Source of the DNA: Vibrio diazotrophicus
GTDB taxonomy: Bacteria > Pseudomonadota > Gammaproteobacteria > Enterobacterales > Vibrionaceae
Direction: 5' to 3'
Assembly (NCBI RefSeq): GCF_038452265.1
Contig: NZ_CP151843.1
Coordinates: forward strand, 682,001 to 746,000
Length of the DNA stretch: 64,000 nt
Below the pieces are notes generated by a model that worked only from the letters and a program-made list of their open reading frames with translations, searched no databases and was not told where the DNA came from. A program made the translations under genes and the position numbers. Each line of letters starts with the position of its first letter. Positions within the stretch are counted from its first letter, which is position 1. Shown here in pieces: positions 43,042 to 52,627 of the stretch.

Positions 43042-45527
43042 AAATGACAAGACGAGCGTTTGTGAAAGCAAACGCAGCAGCATCAGCTGCAGCTATCGCT
43101 GGAGTAACATTACCAGCTTCTGCTGCGAACCTGATTGCTAGCACAGATCAAACCAAAATTACCTGGGACAAAGCGCCTTGTCGTTTCTGTGGTACTGGCT
43201 GCTCGGTTTTAGTGGGTACACAAAATGGTCGTATTGTGGCAACTCAGGGTGACCCTGAAGCGCCAGTAAACAAAGGCCTAAACTGTATCAAAGGCTACTT
43301 CCTATCTAAAATCATGTACGGTAAAGACCGTCTTACTCAACCTCTGCTTCGTATGCGCAATGGTGAATACGCTAAAGATGGCGATTTCACACCTATTTCT
43401 TGGGACCAAGCCTTCGACATTATGGCTGAGAAGTGGAAAGCATCTCTTGCTAAGAAAGGCCCAACAAGCATCGGTATGTTTGGTTCTGGCCAATGGACAG
43501 TAATGGAAGGTTATGCGGCAGCTAAATTAATGAAGGCTGGTTTCCGTTCAAACAACATCGACCCGAACGCTCGTCACTGTATGGCATCTGCGGTAGTGGG
43601 TTTCATGCGTACTTTCGGTATTGATGAACCTATGGGTTGTTATGACGACTTAGAAAATGCGGACTCTTTTGTACTTTGGGGTTCGAACATGGCCGAAATG
43701 CACCCTATTCTTTGGAGCCGTCTAACTGACCGTCGCTTGAGCGAACAGCATGTAAAAGTAAACGTGCTGTCTACATACTATCACCGTTCATTTGAGCTTG
43801 CTGACCACGGTTACATTTTCCATCCACAATCTGACCTAGCAATTGCCAACTTCATCGCGAACTACATCATTCAGAATGATGCAGTAAACTGGGACTTCGT
43901 GAACAAGCACACCCACTTCAAACAAGCTGTGACTGATATCGGTTATGGTCTGCGTGATGAGCACCCGCTACAGAAAAAAGCAAAAAATGCTAACAATGGC
44001 TCAATGAGCAACATCTCTTTTGAAGAGTACAAAAAATCAGTTGCACCTTACACCGCAGAGAAAGCGGCTGAAATGTCGGGTGTGAGCGAAGAGAAACTGA
44101 TTACACTAGCGAAACAATATGCGGATCCAAATACCAAAGTAATGTCACTTTGGACCATGGGTATGAACCAGCATACACGTGGCGTATGGATGCAAAGCCT
44201 TGTGTATAACCTACACTTGCTGACGGGTAAAATTGCGACTCCGGGTAACAGCCCATTCTCGCTAACAGGCCAGCCTTCGGCTTGTGGTACTGCTCGTGAA
44301 GTAGGTACCTTTGCTCACCGTCTGCCAGCAGACATGGTGGTTGCAAACCCTAAACACCGTGAAATCGCAGAAAAAGTGTGGAAACTACCAGAAGGTACTA
44401 TCCCACCAAAACCAGGTTTCCACGCGGTTCTTCAAGACCGTATGCTGAACGATGGCGTACTGAACTGTTACTGGGTTCAATGTAACAACAACATGCAAGC
44501 CGGTCCTAACATCAATGAAGAACGTCTGCCAGGTTACCGTAACCCAGAAAACTTCATTGTAGTTTCAGACCCATACCCAACAGTAACAGCACAAGCAGCA
44601 GACCTGATTCTGCCAACGGCAATGTGGGTTGAAAAAGAAGGCGCTTACGGTAACGCAGAGCGTCGTACGCAAGCTTGGTACCAACAAGTCGGTACTATCG
44701 GTGAATCAAAATCTGACTTATGGCAGCTAATGGAATTCTCTAAACGCTTCAAGATGGAAGAAGTGTGGCCAGAAGAATTACTAGCAAAAATGCCTGAATA
44801 CCGTGGCAAAACCATGTTTGATGTGCTGTACAAAAACGGTCAGATCGACAAGTACCCAGTGAGCGAAGCTCGAGAACTAAACGATGACGCGCACCACTTC
44901 GGTTTCTACGTGCAAAAAGGCATTTTCGAAGAGTACGCAATTTTCGGTCGCGGCCACGGCCACGATTTAGCACCTTACGATATGTACCACCAAACTCGTG
45001 GTCTACGCTGGCCAGTAGTTGATGGCAAAGAAACACTATGGCGCTACAAAGAAGGCTCAGATCCATATGCGAAGAAAGGCACAGGCTGGGATTTCTACGG
45101 TAAACCAGACGGCAAAGCATGGATCATCTCTGCTCCATACGAAGCGCCACCTGAAATGCCAGATGCAGAATACGATTTATGGCTATGTACAGGCCGTGTT
45201 CTTGAACACTGGCACACCGGTACTATGACTCGCCGTGTACCTGAACTTTACAAGGCCTTCCCGGATGCTGTGTGTTTCATGCATCACGAAGATGCTGTCG
45301 CACGAGGTCTACGCCGTGGTGATGAAGTGGTCATTGCTAACAAACGCGGCGAAGTTAGAGCGCGTGTAGAGACTCGTGGTCGTAACAAGCCGCCAAAAGG
45401 CTTGGTATTCGTACCATTCTTTGATGCTCGCATTCTGATCAACAAGTTGATCCTAGATGCTACCGACCCACTTTCAAAACAAACGGACTTCAAGAAATGT
45501 CCGGTTAAAATCACAAAAGTGGCTTAA
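43038..45527 (+). CDS. napA: Periplasmic nitrate reductase catalytic subunit NapA
   Basis: 829 residues. Tat signal TRRAFVKANAAASAAAIAG. The [4Fe-4S] motif is CRFCGTGCSVLVG with the fourth Cys in GLNCIKGYF. The Mo-bisMGD fold includes DPNARHCMASAVVGFMRTFG, with the Cys that ligates Mo, and the GPNINEERLPGYR region. It reduces nitrate to nitrite in the periplasm. It starts ATGA-coupled to napD. The length is typical. Mo cofactor comes from the moeAB pathway. Confidence 0.97.
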   Translation: MKMTRRAFVKANAAASAAAIAGVTLPASAANLIASTDQTKITWDKAPCRFCGTGCSVLVGTQNGRIVATQGDPEAPVNKGLNCIKGYFLSKIMYGKDRLTQPLLRMRNGEYAKDGDFTPISWDQAFDIMAEKWKASLAKKGPTSIGMFGSGQWTVMEGYAAAKLMKAGFRSNNIDPNARHCMASAVVGFMRTFGIDEPMGCYDDLENADSFVLWGSNMAEMHPILWSRLTDRRLSEQHVKVNVLSTYYHRSFELADHGYIFHPQSDLAIANFIANYIIQNDAVNWDFVNKHTHFKQAVTDIGYGLRDEHPLQKKAKNANNGSMSNISFEEYKKSVAPYTAEKAAEMSGVSEEKLITLAKQYADPNTKVMSLWTMGMNQHTRGVWMQSLVYNLHLLTGKIATPGNSPFSLTGQPSACGTAREVGTFAHRLPADMVVANPKHREIAEKVWKLPEGTIPPKPGFHAVLQDRMLNDGVLNCYWVQCNNNMQAGPNINEERLPGYRNPENFIVVSDPYPTVTAQAADLILPTAMWVEKEGAYGNAERRTQAWYQQVGTIGESKSDLWQLMEFSKRFKMEEVWPEELLAKMPEYRGKTMFDVLYKNGQIDKYPVSEARELNDDAHHFGFYVQKGIFEEYAIFGRGHGHDLAPYDMYHQTRGLRWPVVDGKETLWRYKEGSDPYAKKGTGWDFYGKPDGKAWIISAPYEAPPEMPDAEYDLWLCTGRVLEHWHTGTMTRRVPELYKAFPDAVCFMHHEDAVARGLRRGDEVVIANKRGEVRARVETRGRNKPPKGLVFVPFFDARILINKLILDATDPLSKQTDFKKCPVKITKVA

Positions 45528-45613
45528 GTAAAGCAAGCGTATAAAGGCTGCCCTTCGGCAAAATCTTCGGGCAGCCACATTAAAGAATTTAGCCATTAGG
45601 CGGAGAATGTAAT

Positions 45614-46075
45614 ATGAAAAAATTACTGGTTGCACTGTTATCTGTAGGTGCTGTTTTGTCCGGCGTAGCCTTTGCGCAAGCTGAGTTGGATCTTCCAGGT
45701 GGAACAGGTGGTTTGGAATCTTTGCGAGGTTCTAGCCTTCTTGAAGAAACGCGAAACGCTGATGAAATGAAGAAAATTCCTCGTGAACAATCTTTAGAAG
45801 CGGATTACGTTTATCAGCCGCCACTAATTCCACACTCAATTCGTAACTACGAAGTCAATAAAGATGCGAACAAGTGTTTATCTTGCCACAGCTGGAAAAA
45901 CGCCAAAGATATGGGCGCAACGAAAATTAGTGTAACGCACTTCCTAAACCGTGAAGATGCAGTACTTGCTGATGTATCACCTCGTCGTTATTTCTGTTTG
46001 CAATGTCACGTTCCTCAAGCGGACGCTCAACCTTTGGTTGAAAATGACTTTAAGCGTGTTGAATCACTTCGCTAA
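45614..46075 (+). CDS. napB: Di-heme cytochrome NapB
   Basis: 153 residues. Sec signal of about 22 residues (ending AFA). Two heme motifs, CLSCH and CLQCH, with distal His in PHSIRNYEV and VTHFLNRED. It passes electrons from NapC to NapA. GGCGGAG lies 7 bases before ATG. Confidence 0.94.
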   Translation: MKKLLVALLSVGAVLSGVAFAQAELDLPGGTGGLESLRGSSLLEETRNADEMKKIPREQSLEADYVYQPPLIPHSIRNYEVNKDANKCLSCHSWKNAKDMGATKISVTHFLNREDAVLADVSPRRYFCLQCHVPQADAQPLVENDFKRVESLR

Positions 46076-46101
46076 GCAAACCAAACAATAAGAGGCGATT
46101 T

Positions 46102-46680
46102 ATGAAACTACTTAAAGCGTTTTGGAGTAAGTTAACTAGGCCAAGTAAAGCGGCTGCTGGTGTTATCTTATTCTTGGGTTTTTCTGGTGGCTTGCTATTT
46201 TGGGGCGCATTTAACACAGGTATGGAAATGACCAATACGGAAGAGTTTTGTTCTGGTTGTCATGCTCCTATCGTTGCCGAAATCCAAGAGACAATTCACT
46301 ACTCTAACCGTTCAGGGGTTCGAGCAATCTGTTCAGACTGTCACGTACCACACGAATGGACAGATAAAATCATTCGTAAAGTTCAAGCATCAAAAGAGCT
46401 GTTTGCACATTTCGTAACGAAAACTATCGATACTCCAGAAAAATTCAAAGAGCGCCGCGCGCACTTAGCAGAGCGTGAATGGGCAAGGATGAAGAAGAAC
46501 GACTCTCTCGAATGTCGTAACTGTCACCAATTTGAATTTATGGATTTCTCAGAGCAAAGTGAACGTAGTGTTCAACAACACTCTACTGCCCTAGCGTCTG
46601 GTGAAAAAACATGTGTAGACTGCCACAAAGGTATCGCACATAACCTGCCAGATATGCACGGCGTAGAAGGCTGGCAATAA
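46102..46680 (+). CDS. napC: Tetraheme cytochrome NapC
   Basis: 192 residues. One N-terminal membrane anchor (about 16-38) and four periplasmic hemes: CSGCH, CSDCH, CRNCH and CVDCH. It oxidises quinol and feeds NapB. NirT/NapC family. It follows napB after 26 bases. Confidence 0.95.
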   Translation: MKLLKAFWSKLTRPSKAAAGVILFLGFSGGLLFWGAFNTGMEMTNTEEFCSGCHAPIVAEIQETIHYSNRSGVRAICSDCHVPHEWTDKIIRKVQASKELFAHFVTKTIDTPEKFKERRAHLAEREWARMKKNDSLECRNCHQFEFMDFSEQSERSVQQHSTALASGEKTCVDCHKGIAHNLPDMHGVEGWQ

Positions 46681-46694
46681 CAAGGAGCACAGAA

Positions 46695-46829
46695 ATGAGT
46701 ACACTTGAATCCATTATCTGGCATGTTCTAGGTTACAGTGCTATGCCAGTCATTATCCTAGGTGGATTTGTCGGAGTCGCGGCCGTTTCCATTGGCATTC
46801 TGTCCCTGACGAAAGATAAAGAGTCGTAA
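46695..46829 (+). CDS. 44-residue membrane protein at the end of the nap operon (NapE-like position)
   Basis: A small gene 14 bases after napC with an excellent ribosome site (AAGGAG 8 bases before ATG). The protein starts MSTLESIIWHVLGYSAMP, then one hydrophobic segment (about 18-38, VIILGGFVGVAAVSIGILSL), and a charged end TKDKES. It recalls the single-span NapE proteins and the very short vibrio family I remember as TIGR02808; I cannot confirm either. The terminator directly after it makes it the last gene of napFDABC. A role in the Nap complex is inferred. Confidence 0.75.
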   Translation: MSTLESIIWHVLGYSAMPVIILGGFVGVAAVSIGILSLTKDKES

Positions 46830-46871
46830 ACGCAAGTTATCTCTGACGATTTTTTACTTAACTTTACCCAA

Positions 46872-46900
46872 ATCCGGTGCCCAGCACCGGATTTTTTATT
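46872..46900 (+). terminator. Terminator of the nap operon
   Basis: Stem ATCCGGTGC / GCACCGGAT with a 2-base loop, then TTTTTATTTT. Confidence 0.9.
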
Positions 46901-47012
46901 TTAGTTAAAGCTAAATTAACAATATGCGATAAATTGAGATCTGGTACCCGTTCATTAGGTAACTTTTGCATTAGCTTTTACTTATATAAAAACAAAATCA
47001 GGGATAGTGACT

Positions 47013-48305
47013 ATGGCTAGCTACAGTTGGATTCAACGATTACTTATTGTTCCCCCACTCGTCTTGGGCGGTATTGTTCTCTTTGTCGCCCCCAGCATGA
47101 AAGCCGAACCGCCGAAAACAGAACAAGCTGGAGGCACAAAAGTCGTCCGAGTCATAAAGATAAAACCTCTCGCCATTCAACCTAGTGTTATCGGTTATGG
47201 CTATACCCGCCCAGCACAAGAGTGGCAAGCTCAAGCTGAAGTCGAAGGCAGAGTTATTTGGGTCTCTGACCATTTTAAGAACGGCGCATTTGTGACTAAA
47301 GGTGAATCTCTTCTTAAACTCGACGACTCCGCCTATCAACTTGCCATCACTAAGCTCAATGCAGAGTTAGATGTCTCCAAACTCAAATATCAAACCATAG
47401 GCGTAAGTTATTCGATTGCCGAGCAAGACTACAAACTGCAAAAAGAAGAGTACGAACGCAGCGAACGCTTAGCCAAGACTGGACATCTTTCTCAGACTGA
47501 AAAAGACAAAGCCAAACGAGATCTACTTAACAAACAACAGTTGCTGCAAAACCTGAAGAATGAACAAGCGATTACGGTTGCGGAACAACAAGTATTAAAT
47601 GCTGAGCTGGAAATTGCTCGACGTGACCTTAGCCATACTGAAGTCAAAGCACCTTATGACATTCGCATCACCGAAACCAATATTGATGTCGAAGAGTACG
47701 TCAATAAAGGACAAGCGCTGCTCCAATCCGATAGCATGGGCTCGGTAGAAGTACTTGCCCAGTATTCGATTGGCAAAATGCGGCCACTGCGCCGAACGAG
47801 TCAGTTGCAAAGCTTCGATAACTCTCTGCACAGCGATTTAGAAGCCACGGTCACTTTAACCACAGGAGACAGGCTGATTCACTGGCAAGGTGTTGTAGAC
47901 CGAAGTGGCGGCTTTATTGATGCTCAGACACAGAGCCAAACCCTGATTGTCCGCATTCCCGAGCCTTATCGCCAAGCGCAGCCGGGAAAAAGGCCACCTT
48001 TGATTCGCGATACCTTTGTTAAAGTCACGCTAAAAGCGCAACAACTGGAAAACCAGCTTATTGTGCCTATTAATGCGATTCATAGCGGTAATGTCTATGT
48101 AGTTAAAGACAACCAGCTCGCCATTCAACCTGTTGAAATCGATTTTACTCAGGGTCAAATTGCAGTTCTGAAATCAGGCGTCAGCGAAGGTGACATGGTG
48201 GTCGTCAGCCAATTACAACCAGCGGTAGAGGGTATGAAGCTTAAACCGCAACCCGATAAAGCCATGATGCAGTGGTTAAGCCAACAAGCAAAAGGAGATG
48301 AATGA
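47013..48305 (+). CDS. RND-efflux periplasmic adaptor (membrane fusion protein)
   Basis: 430 residues. An N-terminal anchor (about 8-26), the lipoyl half GRVIWVSDHFKNGAFVTKGE, a long helical hairpin rich in K/E/Q (about 115-200), the second lipoyl half AELEIARRDLSHTEVKAPYD, and a beta-barrel domain. It links the RND pump in the next gene to an outer-membrane channel encoded elsewhere. ATG 47013 lies 9 bases after AGGGA. It overlaps the pump gene by 4 bases. Confidence 0.9.
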   Translation: MASYSWIQRLLIVPPLVLGGIVLFVAPSMKAEPPKTEQAGGTKVVRVIKIKPLAIQPSVIGYGYTRPAQEWQAQAEVEGRVIWVSDHFKNGAFVTKGESLLKLDDSAYQLAITKLNAELDVSKLKYQTIGVSYSIAEQDYKLQKEEYERSERLAKTGHLSQTEKDKAKRDLLNKQQLLQNLKNEQAITVAEQQVLNAELEIARRDLSHTEVKAPYDIRITETNIDVEEYVNKGQALLQSDSMGSVEVLAQYSIGKMRPLRRTSQLQSFDNSLHSDLEATVTLTTGDRLIHWQGVVDRSGGFIDAQTQSQTLIVRIPEPYRQAQPGKRPPLIRDTFVKVTLKAQQLENQLIVPINAIHSGNVYVVKDNQLAIQPVEIDFTQGQIAVLKSGVSEGDMVVVSQLQPAVEGMKLKPQPDKAMMQWLSQQAKGDE

Positions 48306-51300
48306 TGATCGCCTACTTTGCTCAGCACAAAACGGCGGCCAACGTTTTGATGATTGCTATCTTGCTGCTTGGGATTTACGCCCTGCCTAAAATGCAAAAG
48401 GACACCTTTCCTTTAGCGCCGACCACTAATATTGAAGTGAAAGTCAGCTATCCGGGTGCTTCGCCTAAAGAAGTGGCGGATGAGATCTGCATTCCTCTTC
48501 AAGATGCGATGGATAAGCTAGATGGCGTTCATGAGTTCACTTGTGATGCACGAGAAAACGTGGCAATTGGCAATGTGGAAATCAACCGCGGCGAAAATAT
48601 CGATGTTCTAACCAGTGAAGTACAGCAAAAAGTGAATGCGATTAGCGACTTCCCAGAACGCTCCGAACAACCAACAGTGACAAAACTCGACCGCATTGCT
48701 TCCGTTGTCAGTATCGCAATTACCGGCCCTATGTCTGATCAAGACCTCTACTGGTATGCAAACAAAGTAAAACAAAGTCTTAAAGCCAGCCCAGAGATCG
48801 CCCAAGTCACCATCAGTGGTTTCTCTGAGCAAGAGATAGAAGTCTCCGTACCAAGCGAAACCTTAAGGCAATTTGGTCTGAGCATTTCTGATCTTTCAAA
48901 TCGAATTCAGCAAGAGAACATTAGTATTCCTGCGGGAACAATGAAAAACGACTTATCAGAATCCAGTATTCGCTTTGACCAACTAGCTAAACAGGTGGAT
49001 GACATCGGGAACTTGATGATCAACAGCGCCACTCAACTGCGTTTAAAAGACATCGCAACCATAGAGCAAAAGTTTGCCCTTGAAGAAGATAAGATTCTGT
49101 TTGACGGACAAAGAGCGGCGTTACTGCAAATCTCAAAGAACCAGAATCAGGACACCCTCAAAGTGCGCGAAGCTGTTCAGCGCCTCATCGACAAAGAACA
49201 AGCAATGGCTCCTCAAGGGGTTGAGCTCACTATTACTCAGGATGTAAGTGTCAATATCAAAGAGCGTTTGCGTATTCTAGGCAGCAACGGGGTTCAAGGT
49301 TTGCTCCTTGCGTTCTTAGCGTTATGGGCATTCTTCAATATCCGCTTTAGTTTCTGGGTAACCGTCGGTCTTCCCGTCTCTTTTCTCGGCACACTGTTTA
49401 TCATGCTGATACTCGGTTACACCATCAACATGATGACCATGGTCGGGCTGATTGTCGCCATCGGTATTCTGATGGATGATTCATTGATTATTGCTGAGAA
49501 CATCGCAGCGAAACGTGAAGCTGGCATGGCTCCAGTTCAAGCCGCAATAGAAGGAACAAAGCAAGTATTACCGGGTGTAATCGCCTCTTTTGCAACCACC
49601 ATCATGGTCGTTGGCCCGTTGATGTTCCTAACCGGAAAGCTCGGTGACATTCTTCGCTATATCCCGATCGTACTAATGATGACTCTGATCGTGAGCTTAG
49701 TCGAAGCCATGTTCATTCTGCCTTCACATTTAGCTCATCATCCTGACGTCGCCAATGGCAACCGCATTCGTAGAAGAATCACCGCTGGGTTTGAGTTCGT
49801 TCGCGACAAAGGCTTTGTTCCCCTTTCCGTCATCGCAATGCGTGCCCCCTATTTGAGTATTGGTATTTTGCTGTTTGTCGTCGCCGCGACCACTGCCACT
49901 TTCCCTGCGGGTTTGTTCAAATTCAAAGCTATGCCAACCCTAGAGAGCGACACACTTCAAGCAAGAATATTGCTTAATCAAGGCAGCTTGTTATCACAAA
50001 CAGAAAGTGTGGTGAGCAAAGTTGAAAACGCCTTAAAAGAGATGGATAAGGAGTATCAAGAGAAGTTCGGTGAGCCGTTAATCAACAGTATTACGGTTAT
50101 GTATAACACCAACATCGATGCCTTTGATTCTGGTCCACATATGGCAACGGTTAGTGCAGACTTGCTACCCGCTCAATTTCGTCAAGAAAGCATCAAAGAC
50201 CTCATCCAAAGTTGGAAAAGCAAAGCTGGCCCTACTGCTGATGTTATTGCTCTGAAATTTACAGACAAGGAACGTGGCGTTGCAGGTATCGGTATTGATA
50301 TCCGAGTTCAGGGAAACGACCCACAAGAACTCTATGCGGTGAACTTAGCTTTGATGAAATGGCTCAAACAATTCGACGGTGTATTCAATCTTTCTTCCGA
50401 TTTGCGATACGGACGTGACGATATTCAAGTCACACTCAAAGACCAAGCTGGCGTATTGGGCGTTACCGCATCTCAAGTCGCACAAACACTACGCAACGCG
50501 GTGAAAGGCAACAATGAACTAACAGTGTTCCAAGACGGAGAGATCGTCGATATTCGCATCCGCCAAAGTAACTTCCTGCATCAAGCAACGCTTGACGACC
50601 TGAATGATCTTGTTATCACCGCCAACAACGGCAAACTTATCCCATTAATGGCAGTCGCTGATTTAACCCAGTCTAAAGCCTTTTCGCGGCTTAACTTAGT
50701 TAACGGTACTCCAACCGCAACAGTACAGGGAAACATCAATACTCAAGTGGCGAATGCTCGTGAAATCATGCAGCAGTTTTACAAAGAGTTTGTGCCTAAA
50801 ATGGCGCAGAAATACCCCGAAGTGCATTTCACTTCTCAAGGGCAGGATAAAGAGAGTGCAGACACTGGCTCGTCACTGCTCACCTATTTTGCACTTGGCA
50901 TTATTGGCGTGTATCTGATACTGGTATTTTTGTTCAAAAGCTTCGTTCAACCGTTTGCGGTTTTGCTTGCCATTCCAATGGCTTGGATTGGCGTTGTTTG
51001 GGGACACTTAGGATTGGGAATAGATTTGACGATTCCGAGTCTGGTGGGCTTTGCCACCCTTGCGGGTATTGTGGTTAACGACAATATTCTGCTGGTCACT
51101 TTTGTGAAAGACAAAGTGGCAGAAGGTCAGGAGCTACGCCAAGCATGTAAGCTAGCCATTCATGACCGATTCAGAGCCATAGTGATCACCTCACTCACTA
51201 CCTTTGCTGGCTTATTACCTTTGCTGACCGAAACCAGTACTCAGGCGCAATTTTTAATACCGCTAATTGCCAGCATTGCCTTTGGTCTGGTGAGTGCCAC

Positions 51301-51406
51301 ATTGCTTGCTGCCGTAGTGGTCTCTTGTGTGCTGCTCATTTTAAATGACATTAACCCCAAACTTTGTGGCAGTGATTTGACATTAGAAAACGCAGAGCAC
51401 GCGTAA
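48302..51406 (+). CDS. RND-family efflux permease
   Basis: 1034 residues, the usual RND length. An N-terminal membrane segment (about 12-28), a large periplasmic domain, five segments at about 330-470 with GILMDDSLIIAENIA (the Asp pair of the proton relay), a sixth near 525, a second periplasmic domain, and four or five segments from about 865. The sequence TFPLAPTTNIEVKVSYPGASP suits the AcrB/CusA superfamily without heavy-metal Met pairs. Substrate unknown. No outer-membrane channel gene is adjacent. Confidence 0.92.
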   Translation: MMIAYFAQHKTAANVLMIAILLLGIYALPKMQKDTFPLAPTTNIEVKVSYPGASPKEVADEICIPLQDAMDKLDGVHEFTCDARENVAIGNVEINRGENIDVLTSEVQQKVNAISDFPERSEQPTVTKLDRIASVVSIAITGPMSDQDLYWYANKVKQSLKASPEIAQVTISGFSEQEIEVSVPSETLRQFGLSISDLSNRIQQENISIPAGTMKNDLSESSIRFDQLAKQVDDIGNLMINSATQLRLKDIATIEQKFALEEDKILFDGQRAALLQISKNQNQDTLKVREAVQRLIDKEQAMAPQGVELTITQDVSVNIKERLRILGSNGVQGLLLAFLALWAFFNIRFSFWVTVGLPVSFLGTLFIMLILGYTINMMTMVGLIVAIGILMDDSLIIAENIAAKREAGMAPVQAAIEGTKQVLPGVIASFATTIMVVGPLMFLTGKLGDILRYIPIVLMMTLIVSLVEAMFILPSHLAHHPDVANGNRIRRRITAGFEFVRDKGFVPLSVIAMRAPYLSIGILLFVVAATTATFPAGLFKFKAMPTLESDTLQARILLNQGSLLSQTESVVSKVENALKEMDKEYQEKFGEPLINSITVMYNTNIDAFDSGPHMATVSADLLPAQFRQESIKDLIQSWKSKAGPTADVIALKFTDKERGVAGIGIDIRVQGNDPQELYAVNLALMKWLKQFDGVFNLSSDLRYGRDDIQVTLKDQAGVLGVTASQVAQTLRNAVKGNNELTVFQDGEIVDIRIRQSNFLHQATLDDLNDLVITANNGKLIPLMAVADLTQSKAFSRLNLVNGTPTATVQGNINTQVANAREIMQQFYKEFVPKMAQKYPEVHFTSQGQDKESADTGSSLLTYFALGIIGVYLILVFLFKSFVQPFAVLLAIPMAWIGVVWGHLGLGIDLTIPSLVGFATLAGIVVNDNILLVTFVKDKVAEGQELRQACKLAIHDRFRAIVITSLTTFAGLLPLLTETSTQAQFLIPLIASIAFGLVSATLLAAVVVSCVLLILNDINPKLCGSDLTLENAEHA

Positions 51407-51418
51407 TAGCGTGCTCTG
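51393..51418. terminator. Hairpin across the stop codon of the RND pump gene
   Basis: A 10-bp perfect stem CAGAGCACGC / GCGTGCTCTG whose loop GTAATA carries the TAA stop. No T-run follows, so it may be an RNA stability element or rho-assisted terminator. Confidence 0.5.
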
Positions 51419-51462
51419 GAAAACTTTATGTACTTTGGAAAACTTTAAAATTCTTTGGGAAA
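51412..51462. repeat. Three imperfect about 20-base tandem units
   Basis: Units beginning CTCTGGAAAACTTTA, CTTTGGAAAACTTTA and CTTTGGGAAA follow the pump gene directly. They fill the gap to the convergent permease. Confidence 0.5.
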
Positions 51463-51471
51463 TGCTGAAAA

Positions 51472-52419
51472 CTAAAGCGTGCTGAGGAAAACGAGCATGA
51501 TTGGCGTGAGCACCATGGACACGAAGTAGCTGGTAATCCAACTGGTATTCGCCACCTCTTTGTCCAAACCATAAAGCACTGCTGGTAGCGTGCCCATAAA
51601 TGCTGTGGGCATCACTGCCAGCACCAAACACACCTTCGCGACCAGTTGTCCTTCAACCTGCCAAAGGTTAAACAGTGAAAGCATGACTAAAACCACCAGC
51701 ACCGCACATACAGAGCGGGCAATGGTCGCCGTCAATGCCACTTTTTGCCAGCGCTTTCCACCTTTCAGATTAAAGGTTAGCCCCACAGAAGCTATCAGCA
51801 AAAAAGTACCCACAGGGATTGTCCAGTGACTCACTGAAAGCAGAAATTCAGGACGTTCAATCCCCGCTACATTGAGCAGTAAACCAGCAGAGATCGCGCA
51901 AATAGCGATGAGGAAAATCGGGTCTTTCCACACTTGTTTGTTTTGTGTGGACTTGAGCGCTTCATCTTGAGATTTGGATTTTGCGTATGGGAAAACCAGA
52001 CCAAAATAGGTCAATTCTTCAAACAGTTTAAACAGAGCCATCATAGCCACGCCGTTTTCACCAAATGTGATGAACAGAACAAGGTTACCCAGCGCGCCAA
52101 TGTTGTAGAGCGCCGTCACAGGTACAAGCGCCCCTGTTTGCACAGGCGTTAAGCGGTTCTTCTTTGCTACAACAATCCCGACCAAGGTACCCGCGGCGAT
52201 CACACCTGCGCCTATAAAAGGCAGATACAATAACTCAGTGCGAATATCACTTAGCTGCCATAAAGAGACAAAGACACTAAACGGAATCAATGCCATCAGC
52301 GCTACTTTGGTTAAAACCAAACTAACAAAAGATGAACGCTGTTTGAGATAACGTTGGAGAAATAATCCCAGCACAAAACCGCTAAAAATAATGCCGAAAG
52401 TAAAGACGAATGGGTTCAC
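51472..52419 (-). CDS. AEC-family (auxin efflux carrier-like) permease
   Basis: 315 residues with about ten hydrophobic segments spread over the whole length. It fits the AEC/BART superfamily transporters of bacteria, with the paired five-helix layout and the LCL-like helix break near residue 250. Substrate unknown; relatives move malate or other small acids. The start is GTG (52417-52419), 9 bases after AAGG. Convergent with the RND genes, and the urease operon lies beyond. Confidence 0.8.
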   Translation of the reverse strand: MNPFVFTFGIIFSGFVLGLFLQRYLKQRSSFVSLVLTKVALMALIPFSVFVSLWQLSDIRTELLYLPFIGAGVIAAGTLVGIVVAKKNRLTPVQTGALVPVTALYNIGALGNLVLFITFGENGVAMMALFKLFEELTYFGLVFPYAKSKSQDEALKSTQNKQVWKDPIFLIAICAISAGLLLNVAGIERPEFLLSVSHWTIPVGTFLLIASVGLTFNLKGGKRWQKVALTATIARSVCAVLVVLVMLSLFNLWQVEGQLVAKVCLVLAVMPTAFMGTLPAVLYGLDKEVANTSWITSYFVSMVLTPIMLVFLSTL

Positions 52420-52564
52420 AAAGATAGACCTTACATCTAATGCACAGACGCGTTTAGTTATCTCAGCTTAGCTAGCTCATTACAATGCTTTTTGAAAAAT
52501 TATTTCATATTTAAATAAATTATTTCACCAATGACATGACTGGATATAAACATTCAACATAAAC

Positions 52565-52588
52565 AAAGGGAGCATTTCGCTCCCTTTG
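52565..52588 (-). terminator. Terminator of the urease operon
   Basis: Stem AAAGGGAGC / GCTCCCTTT with loop GAAAT on the minus strand, then GTTTATG. Confidence 0.75.
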
Positions 52589-52627
52589 CTTTCACTTCTG
52601 ACCCGTATTTATAGCCAACGGATGTTG

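Noticed and set aside
44749..45120. 123-residue antisense ORF in napA
   Set aside because: Mirror of napA codon bias; no start context or recognisable fold.
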